A stretch of DNA of 35,500 nucleotides from Hyphomicrobiales bacterium (GCA_028290285.1 JAQGKD010000097.1:1-35500), one strand, 5' to 3'. Counted from the first letter of the stretch, positions 23,825 through 32,733 are shown. The notes: generated by a model not told the origin, from the sequence alone. Translations and numbers: made by a program.

Positions 23825-25173
23825 TTCTGCCGCCGGAGCAGGATTTCGATGCGTCTGTTCTCGGCCGCGTTCGCGTCGGTGGGAACGCGCAGCGCCCTGT
23901 CCGCATGTCCCTCGATCCGCTCGATTCGCTTCTCATCGAGCGAGCCGCGAACGAGCATATAGGCCGCCATTTGCGCGCGGGCCGACGAAAGTCGCCAATT
24001 GTCATAGGCCGCAGACCGGAACGGACGTCCATCCGTATGGCCTCGAATGATGAAACTCCCCGCCTGGGCAGCCAGTATGTGCCCGATCTTCTCCATCGCG
24101 CGGACGACCTTCTTCTGGGGTTCAGCCGAACCTACGGAAAACATGCCGAAGTTCAGGTCGTCGGTCAGGCTGATGAGAAGTCCCTCTTCGACTGCGCGCA
24201 CTTCGAGATGCGGTCCCTGGTCCAGGCCCACTTCGCGCAACGCCTCTGAAATGCGATTCTTTAGTGCTCCCGCATCCGCGATCGCCTGCTTGGCTCCCGG
24301 ACCACTTTTCAACGGGGTATCGCCCTCGACCAGAATTCGCACCGGGACCGCCCCATCCGCAGCCTCGCCCTCAGCGCCCGAGCCTTCAGCGGCAGCCCTC
24401 GTTGCAGCAGCTTTCCCGGCCGCACCTTTGGATTGAACCGCCGAAGGCGGCGTCGGTTCGCCATCGATCATAGCGACCTCGACGGAATCTGCCCTGACGT
24501 CGGACGATGGTACTCTGCCTTTTGTTTTCGATTCGATCTTCGACGGCGGCGGTGCCGTAGGTTTGCCCGCGCCCCGCACGGATGGCTTCGCCAAGGGCGG
24601 CACCACCGGCGACGGAGGCGCGAAGGGGTCCCGAAATTGCAATGGCCCATCTGCGAGGAGGTCGATTTCGGCCGAAACAGCGGGACCTTCAGACATGGAA
24701 GCGCCTGTTACGGGACCGGCAATCTCATCCAGCACAATAAAGGGATCGCGCGCAGTCACCGGATCCACCACGACGCTGGGCACAACGGGGTTCGGCGCTA
24801 CAGTGTCAACCGTCGTCAAGCGACCGCCATTGCCGGCCGCAGGCCCGCTCTGGCCGTCGATATTGTTGAGTGTCCCGCTTTTCGGCTTGGCCCGTTCATC
24901 CGCTGCTGCGGCGTCGAAATCGGCTTCCTTGGGGTCCTTCAGCCCCTTGCGCGCCGGCGTGGTGTCCGAGATTCGAATCGGATTGAAGTAGCGGGCTACC
25001 GACGAGCGTGTTTCCTTGTTCGTCGAATTAACGATCCAGAGCACGAGGAAGAAGGCCATCATCGCCGTCATGAAGTCGGCGAAAGCGACTTTCCATGCAC
25101 CGCCGTGTGGATGCTCTTCGTGCGGATGCCCTCGCTTGATGATGATCATTTCCATATCGGGCTTCTCATGCAT
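23821..25173 (-). CDS. motB: Flagellar stator protein MotB
   Basis: A 450-residue inner-membrane stator subunit. A His-rich cytoplasmic head (KRGHPHEEHPHGGAWKVAF) leads into one membrane helix at about 30-49 with Asp33 (FADFMTAMM), the proton-carrying residue. A very long periplasmic linker of about 230 residues, rich in Pro, Ala and acidic residues, separates it from the C-terminal OmpA-like peptidoglycan-binding domain (about 310-450; IIRGHTDGRPF, DNWRLSSARAQ, EGHADR, ENRRIEILL). E. coli MotB is 308, so the linker is enlarged, as in rhizobia. A Met at residue 7 with GAGAAG upstream is an alternative start. motA is not in the window. Confidence 0.95.
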   Translation of the reverse strand: MHEKPDMEMIIIKRGHPHEEHPHGGAWKVAFADFMTAMMAFFLVLWIVNSTNKETRSSVARYFNPIRISDTTPARKGLKDPKEADFDAAAADERAKPKSGTLNNIDGQSGPAAGNGGRLTTVDTVAPNPVVPSVVVDPVTARDPFIVLDEIAGPVTGASMSEGPAVSAEIDLLADGPLQFRDPFAPPSPVVPPLAKPSVRGAGKPTAPPPSKIESKTKGRVPSSDVRADSVEVAMIDGEPTPPSAVQSKGAAGKAAATRAAAEGSGAEGEAADGAVPVRILVEGDTPLKSGPGAKQAIADAGALKNRISEALREVGLDQGPHLEVRAVEEGLLISLTDDLNFGMFSVGSAEPQKKVVRAMEKIGHILAAQAGSFIIRGHTDGRPFRSAAYDNWRLSSARAQMAAYMLVRGSLDEKRIERIEGHADRALRVPTDANAAENRRIEILLRRQK

Positions 25174-25179
25174 CGCGGT

Positions 25180-25812
25180 CTATCCTTCGATTTTCAGGGA
25201 TGAGCGCCATGCGCCAAAACGTGTCTCGATATGAGTTTGATCTACCCGAACCCAAACTTCTGCACCTTCCTGCTCATTGAATTCGACTGTTCCACCATGG
25301 GGTAGGAGCCGGGTCTGCAACTCGGTGAGAAGGTCGGCCGGGCCATGCACCGTGATGATCCCAGCTTCGCCGTCGCGCAGCAGATGACCGATCGATTCCG
25401 CGAATTCCGCCATAGCGCGCTGCCGCATCGTCTCGTCGATGACCTGCTTGAGAATACGCTCCGCTCCTTCGCAAATCCCGCGCTCGATCACACCGAGTGC
25501 TTTCACCACCCCGTTGGCGATCAGACTTCCCTGGTCCCGGGTCCAGGCCGCACGCGCCAATTCCAGTCGCTCCGCGAAGCGTCGCTCTTCTTCTGCAAGA
25601 CGCTCCTTTTCGCGCGCCTCGAAGGATTCGCACCCCTCTCTGAAGCCGAGTTCGTATGCTGCGGCTTCGGAATTGCGGCGATCGGGCAGGCTTTCTTCGT
25701 CCCGCACCGGCTTTGCTGGAACGAGATGGATATCCCTGCGCGGGGCTTCAATCTGGCGTGACTTGTGGGCATCGAGAACGGGCAGGAAATGCGTCAGTGG
25801 CATCGGTTTCAT
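25180..25812 (-). CDS. fliH: Flagellar assembly protein FliH
   Basis: A 210-residue protein with a disordered N-terminal third, a coiled coil (about 60-90, REGCESFEAREKERLAEEER), and a C-terminal part (VIDETMRQRAMAEFAESIGH then GIITVHGPADLLTEL, VEFNEQEGAEVWVRV) that fits the FliH/YscL family. FliH binds and restrains the FliI export ATPase and anchors it to the C-ring. The gene lies directly after fliF with a 4-base overlap and 6 bases before motB, consistent with a flagellar role. Rhizobial FliH proteins are divergent, so the name is likely but less certain than for neighbours. fliI is not in the window. Confidence 0.8.
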   Translation of the reverse strand: MKPMPLTHFLPVLDAHKSRQIEAPRRDIHLVPAKPVRDEESLPDRRNSEAAAYELGFREGCESFEAREKERLAEEERRFAERLELARAAWTRDQGSLIANGVVKALGVIERGICEGAERILKQVIDETMRQRAMAEFAESIGHLLRDGEAGIITVHGPADLLTELQTRLLPHGGTVEFNEQEGAEVWVRVDQTHIETRFGAWRSSLKIEG

Positions 25813-27491
25813 GCGGCTTTCCCTTCACGCATCCATGCCCGCAGGACCGCGACGGCCTGGTCTTCATTAAACTGGACGAGATGCTCGATCCGTTTCTGCG
25901 GCGAGTTGGCGGACTGGCGCGTCATCTCATCCAGCATCTCCTGGTCAGGCCCGTCCGGCGCATCAAAATTGTTGGCGAGCGGATTGACCGGAAAATCCAT
26001 TCCGCCGGAAAATGATGGCATGGACGCCGTGGCGAAATCAGAACCCGGCAGGAATGGCTGTTCGGCAAAGCTCGACTGTTCCGCAGGCGCGGCGTCTGCG
26101 AAGGCACGAATGGCGGGCCGCAATCCAAACCAGACAATAAGAATACAGATAACGAGGGCGGTCACAGCCTTGATCAGTGTTCCCGACTGCCGGTCCAGCA
26201 TCTCAAGCAGCGACGGCGGCGGAACGGGCTCCAGATCGCGTCCTGCATCGAGGAAGTCGACGGCGGAAACCTTGATGATGTCCCCACGGTCCTTGCGTAA
26301 ACCACCGGCCGACGAAACGAGCTGCTCTATTTCGGAGATCTTCGCATCAATGTCGGCAGGCTTGGGATTTTCGCCGAGACCAGCCGCAAGGCTCGCCTTA
26401 TTGACCAGCACGGCGATAGACATGTTCTCGATCGAATAACCACCACTGACGATGGACACACGCTTCGACGACAGCTCGTAGTTGGTGAGCTCTTCGCGCT
26501 TCTGGTTTTCTTCGCTCGACTGCTTGCCGTCGCCTCCGCGCGACTTGTCCTGCGGAACGTTCCGATCGACACCAGCGGGATTCTGACTTGTCGCGTTCTG
26601 CGAGGCCTGCGTCTCCTTGACCACGCGAACGGAGCGTTCGACACGCGATTCCGGGTTGAAGATGGTTTCGCTGCTTTCCCGCTTGTCGGTGTTCAGCCGC
26701 GCAGCGACGCTCACCTGAAAGTTCTTCAGGCTGAGATACGGCGCGAGAGTCTTCCGAACGCTTTCCTGGATTTCGTTGGATACGGATTGTTCCAGCTCAA
26801 GCTTGCGCCCGATGCCTGACTCCGTGCCCTCGTTGGCGCTCGACAGCAAGCGACCGTCCGTAGTGAGAATGGTGACCTGATCAATCAAGAGCCCCGGAAC
26901 TGCTGACGAGACCAGATGGCGGATCGCTTGGGCAGAGCTCGAATCGTAAGCCGATTCCATACGCAAGACGACCGAAGCGGACGATGGCTTCCTCTGTCTC
27001 CGGAAAGAACCCTCGTCAGGCAGAACGATGTGAACACGCGCAGCCTTGATACCTCGCATCAGCTGGATCGTGCGAGCCAGCTCGCCTTCGATCGCGCGGA
27101 CACGCGTCACTTCCTGCATGAACGATGTCAGACCCAACGAACCAAGCTTGTCGAACAGCTCGTAACCCGCGTTTGCATTGGTCGGGAGGCCTTTTTCCGC
27201 CAACATCATGCGCGCCTGCGCGCTCTGCCCATAGGGAACGAGAACGGAGGTTCCATCCGAGCTGACATCGAAGGAAATACCCGCCTCACGCAGGGACGCG
27301 CCGATGCGACCCACGTCAGCACGGTCGAGGCCCGAGTAAAGCTGCTCGAAAGTAGGGCGGCTGAGAACAAAGCCGGCAATACCAGTCAGCGCGAAAACAA
27401 GAACGCCGATTACACCCAACGCGATCAGCCGGCGCGTACCGAGCTGTCTCAATCCCGACAGCACACGCTCTGCTTGTTCTACCGCCGTCAT
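25809..27491 (-). CDS. fliF: MS-ring protein FliF
   Basis: A 560-residue protein that builds the MS ring in the inner membrane. Membrane helix 1 (about 18-45, LIALGVIGVLVFALTGIAGF) is followed by the ring-building YscJ/FliF domains (GLDRADVGRIGASLREAGIS, ARVHIVLPDEGSFRR), a Ser/Gln/Lys-rich exposed loop, helix 2 (about 440-462), and the C-terminal FliG-binding tail (RIEHLVQFNEDQAVAVLRAW). All parts are intact. In Sinorhizobium fliF heads a different unit at the other end of the region; here it heads fliF-fliH-motB-motC-fliK. A perfect TTGACA lies 35-40 bases before the ATG, without a good -10. Confidence 0.95.
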   Translation of the reverse strand: MTAVEQAERVLSGLRQLGTRRLIALGVIGVLVFALTGIAGFVLSRPTFEQLYSGLDRADVGRIGASLREAGISFDVSSDGTSVLVPYGQSAQARMMLAEKGLPTNANAGYELFDKLGSLGLTSFMQEVTRVRAIEGELARTIQLMRGIKAARVHIVLPDEGSFRRQRKPSSASVVLRMESAYDSSSAQAIRHLVSSAVPGLLIDQVTILTTDGRLLSSANEGTESGIGRKLELEQSVSNEIQESVRKTLAPYLSLKNFQVSVAARLNTDKRESSETIFNPESRVERSVRVVKETQASQNATSQNPAGVDRNVPQDKSRGGDGKQSSEENQKREELTNYELSSKRVSIVSGGYSIENMSIAVLVNKASLAAGLGENPKPADIDAKISEIEQLVSSAGGLRKDRGDIIKVSAVDFLDAGRDLEPVPPPSLLEMLDRQSGTLIKAVTALVICILIVWFGLRPAIRAFADAAPAEQSSFAEQPFLPGSDFATASMPSFSGGMDFPVNPLANNFDAPDGPDQEMLDEMTRQSANSPQKRIEHLVQFNEDQAVAVLRAWMREGKAA

Positions 27492-27564
27492 TCCACAAAT
27501 CCCCGGCCCGCGAACCCTCGCACTGTGTCAAAATGGAGGAGGAAGCTTGCACCAGGGTTGCAAC

Positions 27565-27595
27565 AAAAAGGGCCACGTCGCGAGACGAGGCCCTT
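27565..27595 (-). terminator. Terminator of the flagellin gene
   Basis: On the minus strand AAGGGCC pairs with GGCCCTT, extended inward by CGTC/GACG across a T-T mismatch with a TCGC loop, and followed by a T-run. It lies 28 bases after the flagellin stop and about 75 before fliF, isolating the highly expressed flagellin from the fliF operon. Confidence 0.88.
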
Positions 27596-27622
27596 ATCGG
27601 TAGAAAACGAGAGAAGCGTCCC

Positions 27623-28540
27623 TTATTTGAACAGGGATAGAATTTGCTGGCTATTCTGATTGGCGATGCTCAGGGATTGCACGCCCAGCTGCTGCTGGAC
27701 TTGAAGCGCCTGCAGACGGGTGGATTCCTGGCTCATGTCGGCATCAACGAGCTGCCCCACGCCCTTGGTCACAGAGTCCATGAGGTTCGCGACGAAGGTC
27801 GTCTGCATGGTTATGCGGTTCTTCACGGCGCCAAGATCACTAGCCGCAGAGATGATGTCCGTCAAAGCCGAATCAACAATGCCGATGTAATCGTCAAGAG
27901 TCGCTTGGTCAGCGGAGGAATCAGTCAGGCTGGAAATATCAAGCGCGTCTACGCTGCCAGTGGTCGTGTTCAGCGTGCGGGACTTGTCAAGAATACCAAG
28001 CTGGCCGTTCGCGTCGTAGAGCTTGGTCGCATCGATATCAACGTCGATGGTCCCGACGGTGATCGACCCGGCTGACCGCGTGAAGGACGAAACGATGCTT
28101 TTGACTGTGTTGAAGCCGGCAGAACCCGAATCGACGGAAAGCCAGTTCTCACCAGAGAACACAGAGGAATCCGCAACACTCTTCAGTTGCTTCTGCAGCT
28201 GTGAGATTTCAGCCTGAACTTTGGTTCGGTCGAGACCAGGCTCGCGCGCGGCGACCAGCTTGGCCTTGATCTGGCTGACCAGATCGGACGTGCTCGTCAT
28301 CGCGGATGACGTAACGTCAACGGTGGCGGTGCCCATACCCAAGGCATCCTTCACAGTCGAAAGAGCACTGTTATCGGATCTCATCGTCGTGGCGATCGCC
28401 CAATAAGCTGCGTTATCGGAGGCGTTGGCCACGCGCATGCCGGTCGAAATCCGGTCCTGCGTCGTCTGCATCGACCTGTTTGTGGCGTTCAGATTCTGCA
28501 GGGCCGTAATGGCCGAGGCATTGGTGAGAAGACTAGTCAT
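27623..28540 (-). CDS. Flagellin
   Basis: A 305-residue filament subunit exported by the flagellar system. The N-terminal D0/D1 block (TSLLTNASAITALQNLNATN, DRISTGMRVANASDNAAYWA) and the C-terminal block (AVKNRITMQTTFVANLMDSV, LQVQQQLGVQSLSIANQNSQ) are both complete; the variable centre is short, so the filament surface is small. The start at 28540 has AGGGA 7 bases upstream; the frame extends 12 codons further but without support. It is a single gene, where many rhizobia have several in tandem. It stands between fliP and fliF with its own leader and terminator, so it is probably transcribed alone. FlbT and FlaF encoded here are the likely post-transcriptional controls. Confidence 0.95.
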   Translation of the reverse strand: MTSLLTNASAITALQNLNATNRSMQTTQDRISTGMRVANASDNAAYWAIATTMRSDNSALSTVKDALGMGTATVDVTSSAMTSTSDLVSQIKAKLVAAREPGLDRTKVQAEISQLQKQLKSVADSSVFSGENWLSVDSGSAGFNTVKSIVSSFTRSAGSITVGTIDVDIDATKLYDANGQLGILDKSRTLNTTTGSVDALDISSLTDSSADQATLDDYIGIVDSALTDIISAASDLGAVKNRITMQTTFVANLMDSVTKGVGQLVDADMSQESTRLQALQVQQQLGVQSLSIANQNSQQILSLFK

Positions 28541-28575
28541 GCGCGAATCCCTAAATGATCTCCGAGGCGGTGGCA

Positions 28576-28594
28576 TACCGGGCTTTCACCGGTA
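28576..28594 (-). promoter_or_regulatory. Hairpin in the flagellin mRNA leader
   Basis: TACCGG (28576-28581) and CCGGTA (28589-28594) form a 6-bp stem with a 7-base loop, 36 bases upstream of the flagellin ATG. The surrounding 167-base gap to fliP must contain the flagellin promoter. A CtrA-like TTAA-N7-TTAC occurs at 28669-28682. FlbT is known to act on flagellin leaders in Caulobacter, so this hairpin is a candidate target; that is inference. Confidence 0.35.
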
Positions 28595-28707
28595 CAGCAG
28601 AGTGGCTTCATGCCTCGAACGCCGTAGCGCGCCCGTTCCGCTGTATGGTTAATATTCTCAAAACGCCCTTAATAACCCGTTACCCATTTTGATACACGGC
28701 AGCCAAT

Positions 28708-29448
28708 TCAACCGTATGACCGGATGAGACTGCCAATCACCATGTTCCAACCGTCGATGAGGACGAAGAACAGAACCTTCAGCGGCAGTGCGATGACCGA
28801 CGGCGGCAACATCATCATGCCCATCGACATCGTGAGCGTCGAAACGATCATGTCGATCACGAGGAACGGCAGGACAATAAGAAACCCGATTTCGAATCCG
28901 CGGCGCAATTCGGAGATCATGAAGGCCGGCACGAGAACCCGCAAGTCCGTGACCGTTCTATCCTGTGATTTCAGATCGGCCCGCGCCAGCTCCTCGAACA
29001 TCGCGAGATCCTTGTCACGTACCTGCGACAACATGAATTCTCGAAACGGCATAACAATCTTGGCGAACGCGTCCTTCTCCGAAATTTCATTGTCCATGAG
29101 CGGGCGAAGCCCTTCATTCCATGACTTTTCGAATACCGGCGACATCACAAAGAATGTCATGAACAGGGCGAGACTGATCAATACCAGATTTGCAGGCGTG
29201 CTCTGCAAGCCTACACCTGAACGCAAAAAGGACAGTGCAACGGCAAAGCGCGTGAAACTCGTCACCATCACGAGCAAGCCTGGCGCAAGGGACAGGACGG
29301 TGAGCACGGCTGCCACCTGAACGATGCGGCCGGTCACGGACCCGCCGCCTTGCGGGAGCAGGGAATTCAAATCAAGCGTCTGCGCCGCTGCTACGCCACC
29401 CAGTCCCACAACAAAGAAGCCAGCAAGAAGGGTTCGTGAGAATTTCAC
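28708..29448 (-). CDS. fliP: Flagellar export gate protein FliP
   Basis: A 246-residue protein with a cleavable signal peptide (about 1-22, LLAGFFVVGLGGVAAA) and four later membrane segments. Key blocks are MVTSFTRFAVALSFLRSGVG, the periplasmic PLMDNEISEKDAF, and the C-terminal FEIGFLIVLPFLVIDMIVST with SMGMMMLPP, all diagnostic of FliP. Five FliP subunits form the core of the export gate with FliQ and FliR, encoded about 14-17 kb away in the same cluster. The start is GTG at 29448, overlapping the fliL TAG stop (TAGTG). Last gene of the flgB-fliP operon. Confidence 0.96.
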   Translation of the reverse strand: MKFSRTLLAGFFVVGLGGVAAAQTLDLNSLLPQGGGSVTGRIVQVAAVLTVLSLAPGLLVMVTSFTRFAVALSFLRSGVGLQSTPANLVLISLALFMTFFVMSPVFEKSWNEGLRPLMDNEISEKDAFAKIVMPFREFMLSQVRDKDLAMFEELARADLKSQDRTVTDLRVLVPAFMISELRRGFEIGFLIVLPFLVIDMIVSTLTMSMGMMMLPPSVIALPLKVLFFVLIDGWNMVIGSLIRSYG

Positions 29449-30041
29449 TATTGCACCACCAGGGTCTGAATCACGAAATCACGAATCTTGCGATCCGCGC
29501 GCAATGCGATGCGTTCCTTCAAATCCTGACGCAGGAACATGAGCCCTTCCGAGCCCTGAATCTCGCGCAGGGAAACGCTGCGTAAAAAGGCCAGCATATC
29601 GCCCGAAATTTCCGTGATCAGGACATCGGGATTGGGAAGATCTGCCTGGTCGTAGACAATGGAGGCCTCGAGGCGCACCCAGGACTCGGCCGGCATCGCG
29701 ACATTCGTGACAACAGGGGGGAGATCTCGAATCACGATCTTCGATGGCAGCTTGACTGCGGCGGCGACCGCGGCCGGCGGCGCCGATCCGCCGTGGCCAC
29801 CCGCTGCAGGCGCACCATGCCCCCCTTCTGCCTTTGGTGGAACGCCATGCCCCGCGGTTGCCGTTGCGGCAACATCGTCACCAGCGGGCTTCTGTGCACC
29901 ACGAAACACATCGAACATCTGAAGCCCGTGCGCCGCGCCAGCGCCAGCGGCGAGGAGCGTCAGAAGCACGAGCGGAAGCAGCGCTCCGCCCTTGCCCTGC
30001 CCCGCGCTGCTTTTCGCGCCTGTGCTTTTTTCCGCAGCCAT
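29448..30041 (-). CDS. fliL: Flagellar basal-body protein FliL with His/Gly-rich linker
   Basis: A 197-residue inner-membrane protein. A short Lys/Ser-rich cytoplasmic tail is followed by one membrane helix (about 20-42, LLPLVLLTLLAAGAGAAHG), then a low-complexity linker (about 50-95) with repeated GHG units (TAGHGVP, EGGHGAP, AGGHGGS), and the periplasmic FliL domain (PSKIVIRDLPPVVTNVAMPA, WVRLEASIVYD, LREIQGSEGLMFLRQDLKER, IRDFVIQTLVVQ). FliL forms a ring around the stator and supports torque. Place between flgH and fliP matches rhizobial order. The linker is unusual in its His content. Confidence 0.94.
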   Translation of the reverse strand: MAAEKSTGAKSSAGQGKGGALLPLVLLTLLAAGAGAAHGLQMFDVFRGAQKPAGDDVAATATAGHGVPPKAEGGHGAPAAGGHGGSAPPAAVAAAVKLPSKIVIRDLPPVVTNVAMPAESWVRLEASIVYDQADLPNPDVLITEISGDMLAFLRSVSLREIQGSEGLMFLRQDLKERIALRADRKIRDFVIQTLVVQ

Positions 30042-30051
30042 CGAATCCTCG

Positions 30052-30747
30052 TCAGAAGGGTTTCAGCGTGTCGTAGATCTGATGCACGTAGGCGGGCTGC
30101 TGTACTTCGCTCACCCTGCCGCGTCCGCCGTATGAAATTCGCGCCTCGGCAATCTTCTCGTACGAAATCATGTTGTCGCGAGATACGTCGCGCGGCCGCA
30201 CGACGCCCGCAATATTGAGCAGACGAAGCTCGTAATTCACGCGGACCTCCTGCGAGCCACTGATGAGAAGGTTGCCGTTAGGCATCACATCTGTAACGAC
30301 GGCGGCGATGGACAACTGGATCTTTTCGGCCCGGTCGATATTCCCCTTGCCTGTAGCTGAGGACTTCGACTCGATATCGAGCGATCCATCTGCCTTGTAT
30401 CCGGGCCCGAAAGACACTCCTGCATTGAAGCTGCTCGTAGCCTTTGCATCGGTCGATCGATCGCTGCTGTTGCCCATGGACGCACGATCGTTGATCGAGA
30501 TACTCACCGTGATCACATCGCCGATCTTCGAGGCTCTTGGATCGCGGAACAGATCGCCACGAGAATCGTCCCAGAGCGACACCATGCCGTTGCGTGCGCC
30601 ATAAGCAGGCGCAGAGCCTGGAAACCCTTGGACAGGAGCATAGAGGCCGCTTCCGATGGGTGTCATAGCGGGCTCGCGGCCCGTCTCGCTCAAACGCGCA
30701 CAACCTGTCGCAGCGAGGAGAGATCCAATCAACAGAACACGCCTCAT
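30052..30747 (-). CDS. flgH: L-ring lipoprotein FlgH
   Basis: A 231-residue outer-membrane lipoprotein. The signal peptide MRRVLLIGSLLAATGC ends in a lipobox with Cys16 as the lipid-bearing residue. The mature part has SLWDDSRGDLFRDPRASKIG, then VITVSISINDRASMGNSSDR and VNYELRLLNIAGVVRPRDVS, the FlgH signatures. FlgH forms the L ring, the bushing of the rod in the outer membrane. It overlaps motE by 4 bases and precedes fliL by 10. Confidence 0.95.
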   Translation of the reverse strand: MRRVLLIGSLLAATGCARLSETGREPAMTPIGSGLYAPVQGFPGSAPAYGARNGMVSLWDDSRGDLFRDPRASKIGDVITVSISINDRASMGNSSDRSTDAKATSSFNAGVSFGPGYKADGSLDIESKSSATGKGNIDRAEKIQLSIAAVVTDVMPNGNLLISGSQEVRVNYELRLLNIAGVVRPRDVSRDNMISYEKIAEARISYGGRGRVSEVQQPAYVHQIYDTLKPF

Positions 30748-31559
30748 TGTACACTCCTTGCAACATCACGACGCACGCCAACACCGGCCATTTCGGCGGC
30801 GATACGCGCTGCGCGTCCTGCTTCGATTTCATTAAGAACCGTGCCAGCGGCGCGCGGATTCAGCTTCACGAGAATTGCAGCCGCCCCACTTTCATCCATG
30901 GCTGAAAACTGTGCCGCGGCAGCGTCCGGCTTCATCTTGGAGTAGATCGCCACGACCGCTTCATCCGCCATCTTCAGGGCTTCTTCCCGTCGCTTGAGCC
31001 AATCGGCCGTCTCCGCCCGCTTGGCCTCGAGCTCGGCAATGCGATCGCGCAGTTTGGCCTCGAGCTCCTCCATTCTCCGCGCCTGCCATGCAAGCCGACC
31101 ATCCGAAGCAGCCGGAGAAAGCGCGTTACAAAACTGTGCGATCACAGCTGCGTTGGGAGAGATCTTGTTCTCAGGCGCAAGGGCTGCCTTCGGTGCTTCC
31201 GGCTTGCCAAAGCTTTCGCTGCTTGCCGAAGGCACATCTGCAACGGACGGCTTCACCGGCGCGGGCTCCCGTAAAACGAGTTTGGGAATCTCACCACGAA
31301 TCGCAGCTGCACCTTTGACGGGCGCTTTTGCAGCATTGCCCTTTGGGTCAACCTTTGGGACTGAAGCAGATCGCGTTTCACGAGAGGGCTTTTTGATAGG
31401 ACGCTTGGTGCGAGACGGCGTCAGATCCAGCGGCTGCGTCGTCTGGACGCCCTCGGCGGCACCGGGCTCAGCAATCGCAGTGTCGCACACAGCGGCGTAA
31501 GCCAGGATGGCTATTGCGCATGCGCGGACTGTCTCTACTGGCCAACCCTTCAAGCGCAT
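30744..31559 (-). CDS. motE: MotE, periplasmic chaperone for MotC
   Basis: A protein of about 271 residues. The predicted signal peptide MRLKGWPVETVRACAIAILA leads to a Lys/Pro/Ala-rich region, a coiled coil (about 155-205, MEELEAKLRDRIAELEAKRA) and a C-terminal MgtE-N-like helical domain (VVAIYSKMKPDAAAAQFSAM, AAAILVKLNPRAAGTVLNEI). In Sinorhizobium MotE is a periplasmic dimer that folds and stabilises MotC, and its gene lies between flgI and flgH, as here. The start is uncertain: in-frame ATGs at 31598, 31583 and 31571 are also possible, and GGAG lies 12 bases before 31559. The name is supported by synteny and domain. Confidence 0.85.
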   Translation of the reverse strand: MRLKGWPVETVRACAIAILAYAAVCDTAIAEPGAAEGVQTTQPLDLTPSRTKRPIKKPSRETRSASVPKVDPKGNAAKAPVKGAAAIRGEIPKLVLREPAPVKPSVADVPSASSESFGKPEAPKAALAPENKISPNAAVIAQFCNALSPAASDGRLAWQARRMEELEAKLRDRIAELEAKRAETADWLKRREEALKMADEAVVAIYSKMKPDAAAAQFSAMDESGAAAILVKLNPRAAGTVLNEIEAGRAARIAAEMAGVGVRRDVARSVQ

Positions 31560-31623
31560 CGCGCAACCCATCTCCGATGTCATCCACACGAGGACCATCG
31601 GCCAGCAAGCTTGCGTCGAGCTG

Positions 31624-32733
31624 TTACTGCACGACCAGATCTGCCTGCAAGGCACCGGCTGTCTTGATGGCCTGCAGGATCGCAATAATCCCCGTAGGCT
31701 TCAGCCCCATTTGGTTCAGTCCGCGGACCAGCGACTTCAGCGTCGTGCCACTGACGACAGCGATCGGTCCACCATCCTGATCGACACCGATTCTTGTTTG
31801 CGGAGTGACCGTCGTCTGACCCTTTGAAAAGGGAGCGGGTTGCGAGACGGTCGGCGTCTCCGTCACGCGAACGGTCAGATTTCCATGCGTCACCGCGACG
31901 GTGGATATCTGCACATCCTGGCCAATGACGACAGTACCTGAACGAGCATCGACTACGACGCGGGCTGGAACGTCCGGCACAACGGTGAGATCCCCGATTT
32001 CAGCCATGAAGCGTGTCGGACTTACCTTGGAGGGACGAGACAGAACAACACTGCGGAAGTCGCGCTCGGTTGCGCTGCGCACACCGTAACGCCGCATCGT
32101 GTAGTCATTCACAGCATCGACCATTTCGACAGCCGTCTTGAAATCCGGATTACGCAATTCGAGCACCATCGGCCCGAGATCCGCGAACCGTCCCGGCAGC
32201 TCACGTTCGATGATGGCGCCATTTGCAATACGCCCGGCAGTGGGAACGCCTTGAGTCACAGTCTCCGCCTGACCAACTGTCTGAAAGCCGGAGACGGCCA
32301 CCTGCCCCTGCGCCACGGCATAGGTCACGCCATCGACGCCCGCCAAGGGCGTGATGACAAGCGTCCCGCCCATCAGCGAGCTCGCATCACCGAGTGAGGA
32401 AACGGTCACGTCGAGCCTGCTGCCGCGCCCCGCGAACGCCGGCACATCGGCCGTTACGATCACAGCAGCCACGTTACGCGTGCGCATAGTGCCGTTACTG
32501 ACGCTGACACCCATACGATCGAGCATCGACTGCAGAGACTGATCCGTAAAGACAGAACTGCGCAGGGAATCACCAGTGCCGTTCAGTCCGACGACGAGAC
32601 CGTACCCCACAAGCTGATTGTCACGCACCCCCTGGAGGCTCGCAATATCCTTGATACGCGACTGTGCATGTGCGGCGAGGGCCGACCCAACGACCATCAC
32701 CGCCACGAAAATGCTACGCCCCCACATACTCAC
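31624..32733 (-). CDS. flgI: P-ring protein FlgI
   Basis: A 369-residue exported protein. The signal peptide ends at about AAHAQ (residue 23), and the mature sequence RIKDIASLQGVRDNQLVGYG with LVVGLNGTGDSLRSS is the unmistakable FlgI opening; the C-terminus GLNQMGLKPTGIIAILQAIK with AGALQADLVVQ is equally typical. FlgI builds the P ring around the rod in the peptidoglycan layer, helped by FlgA, whose gene it overlaps by 4 bases. Confidence 0.97.
   Translation of the reverse strand: MSMWGRSIFVAVMVVGSALAAHAQSRIKDIASLQGVRDNQLVGYGLVVGLNGTGDSLRSSVFTDQSLQSMLDRMGVSVSNGTMRTRNVAAVIVTADVPAFAGRGSRLDVTVSSLGDASSLMGGTLVITPLAGVDGVTYAVAQGQVAVSGFQTVGQAETVTQGVPTAGRIANGAIIERELPGRFADLGPMVLELRNPDFKTAVEMVDAVNDYTMRRYGVRSATERDFRSVVLSRPSKVSPTRFMAEIGDLTVVPDVPARVVVDARSGTVVIGQDVQISTVAVTHGNLTVRVTETPTVSQPAPFSKGQTTVTPQTRIGVDQDGGPIAVVSGTTLKSLVRGLNQMGLKPTGIIAILQAIKTAGALQADLVVQ

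Noticed and set aside
27526..27531. Perfect TTGACA (minus strand) before fliF
   Set aside because: No acceptable -10 element at 16-18 bases; noted in the fliF entry but not called as a promoter.
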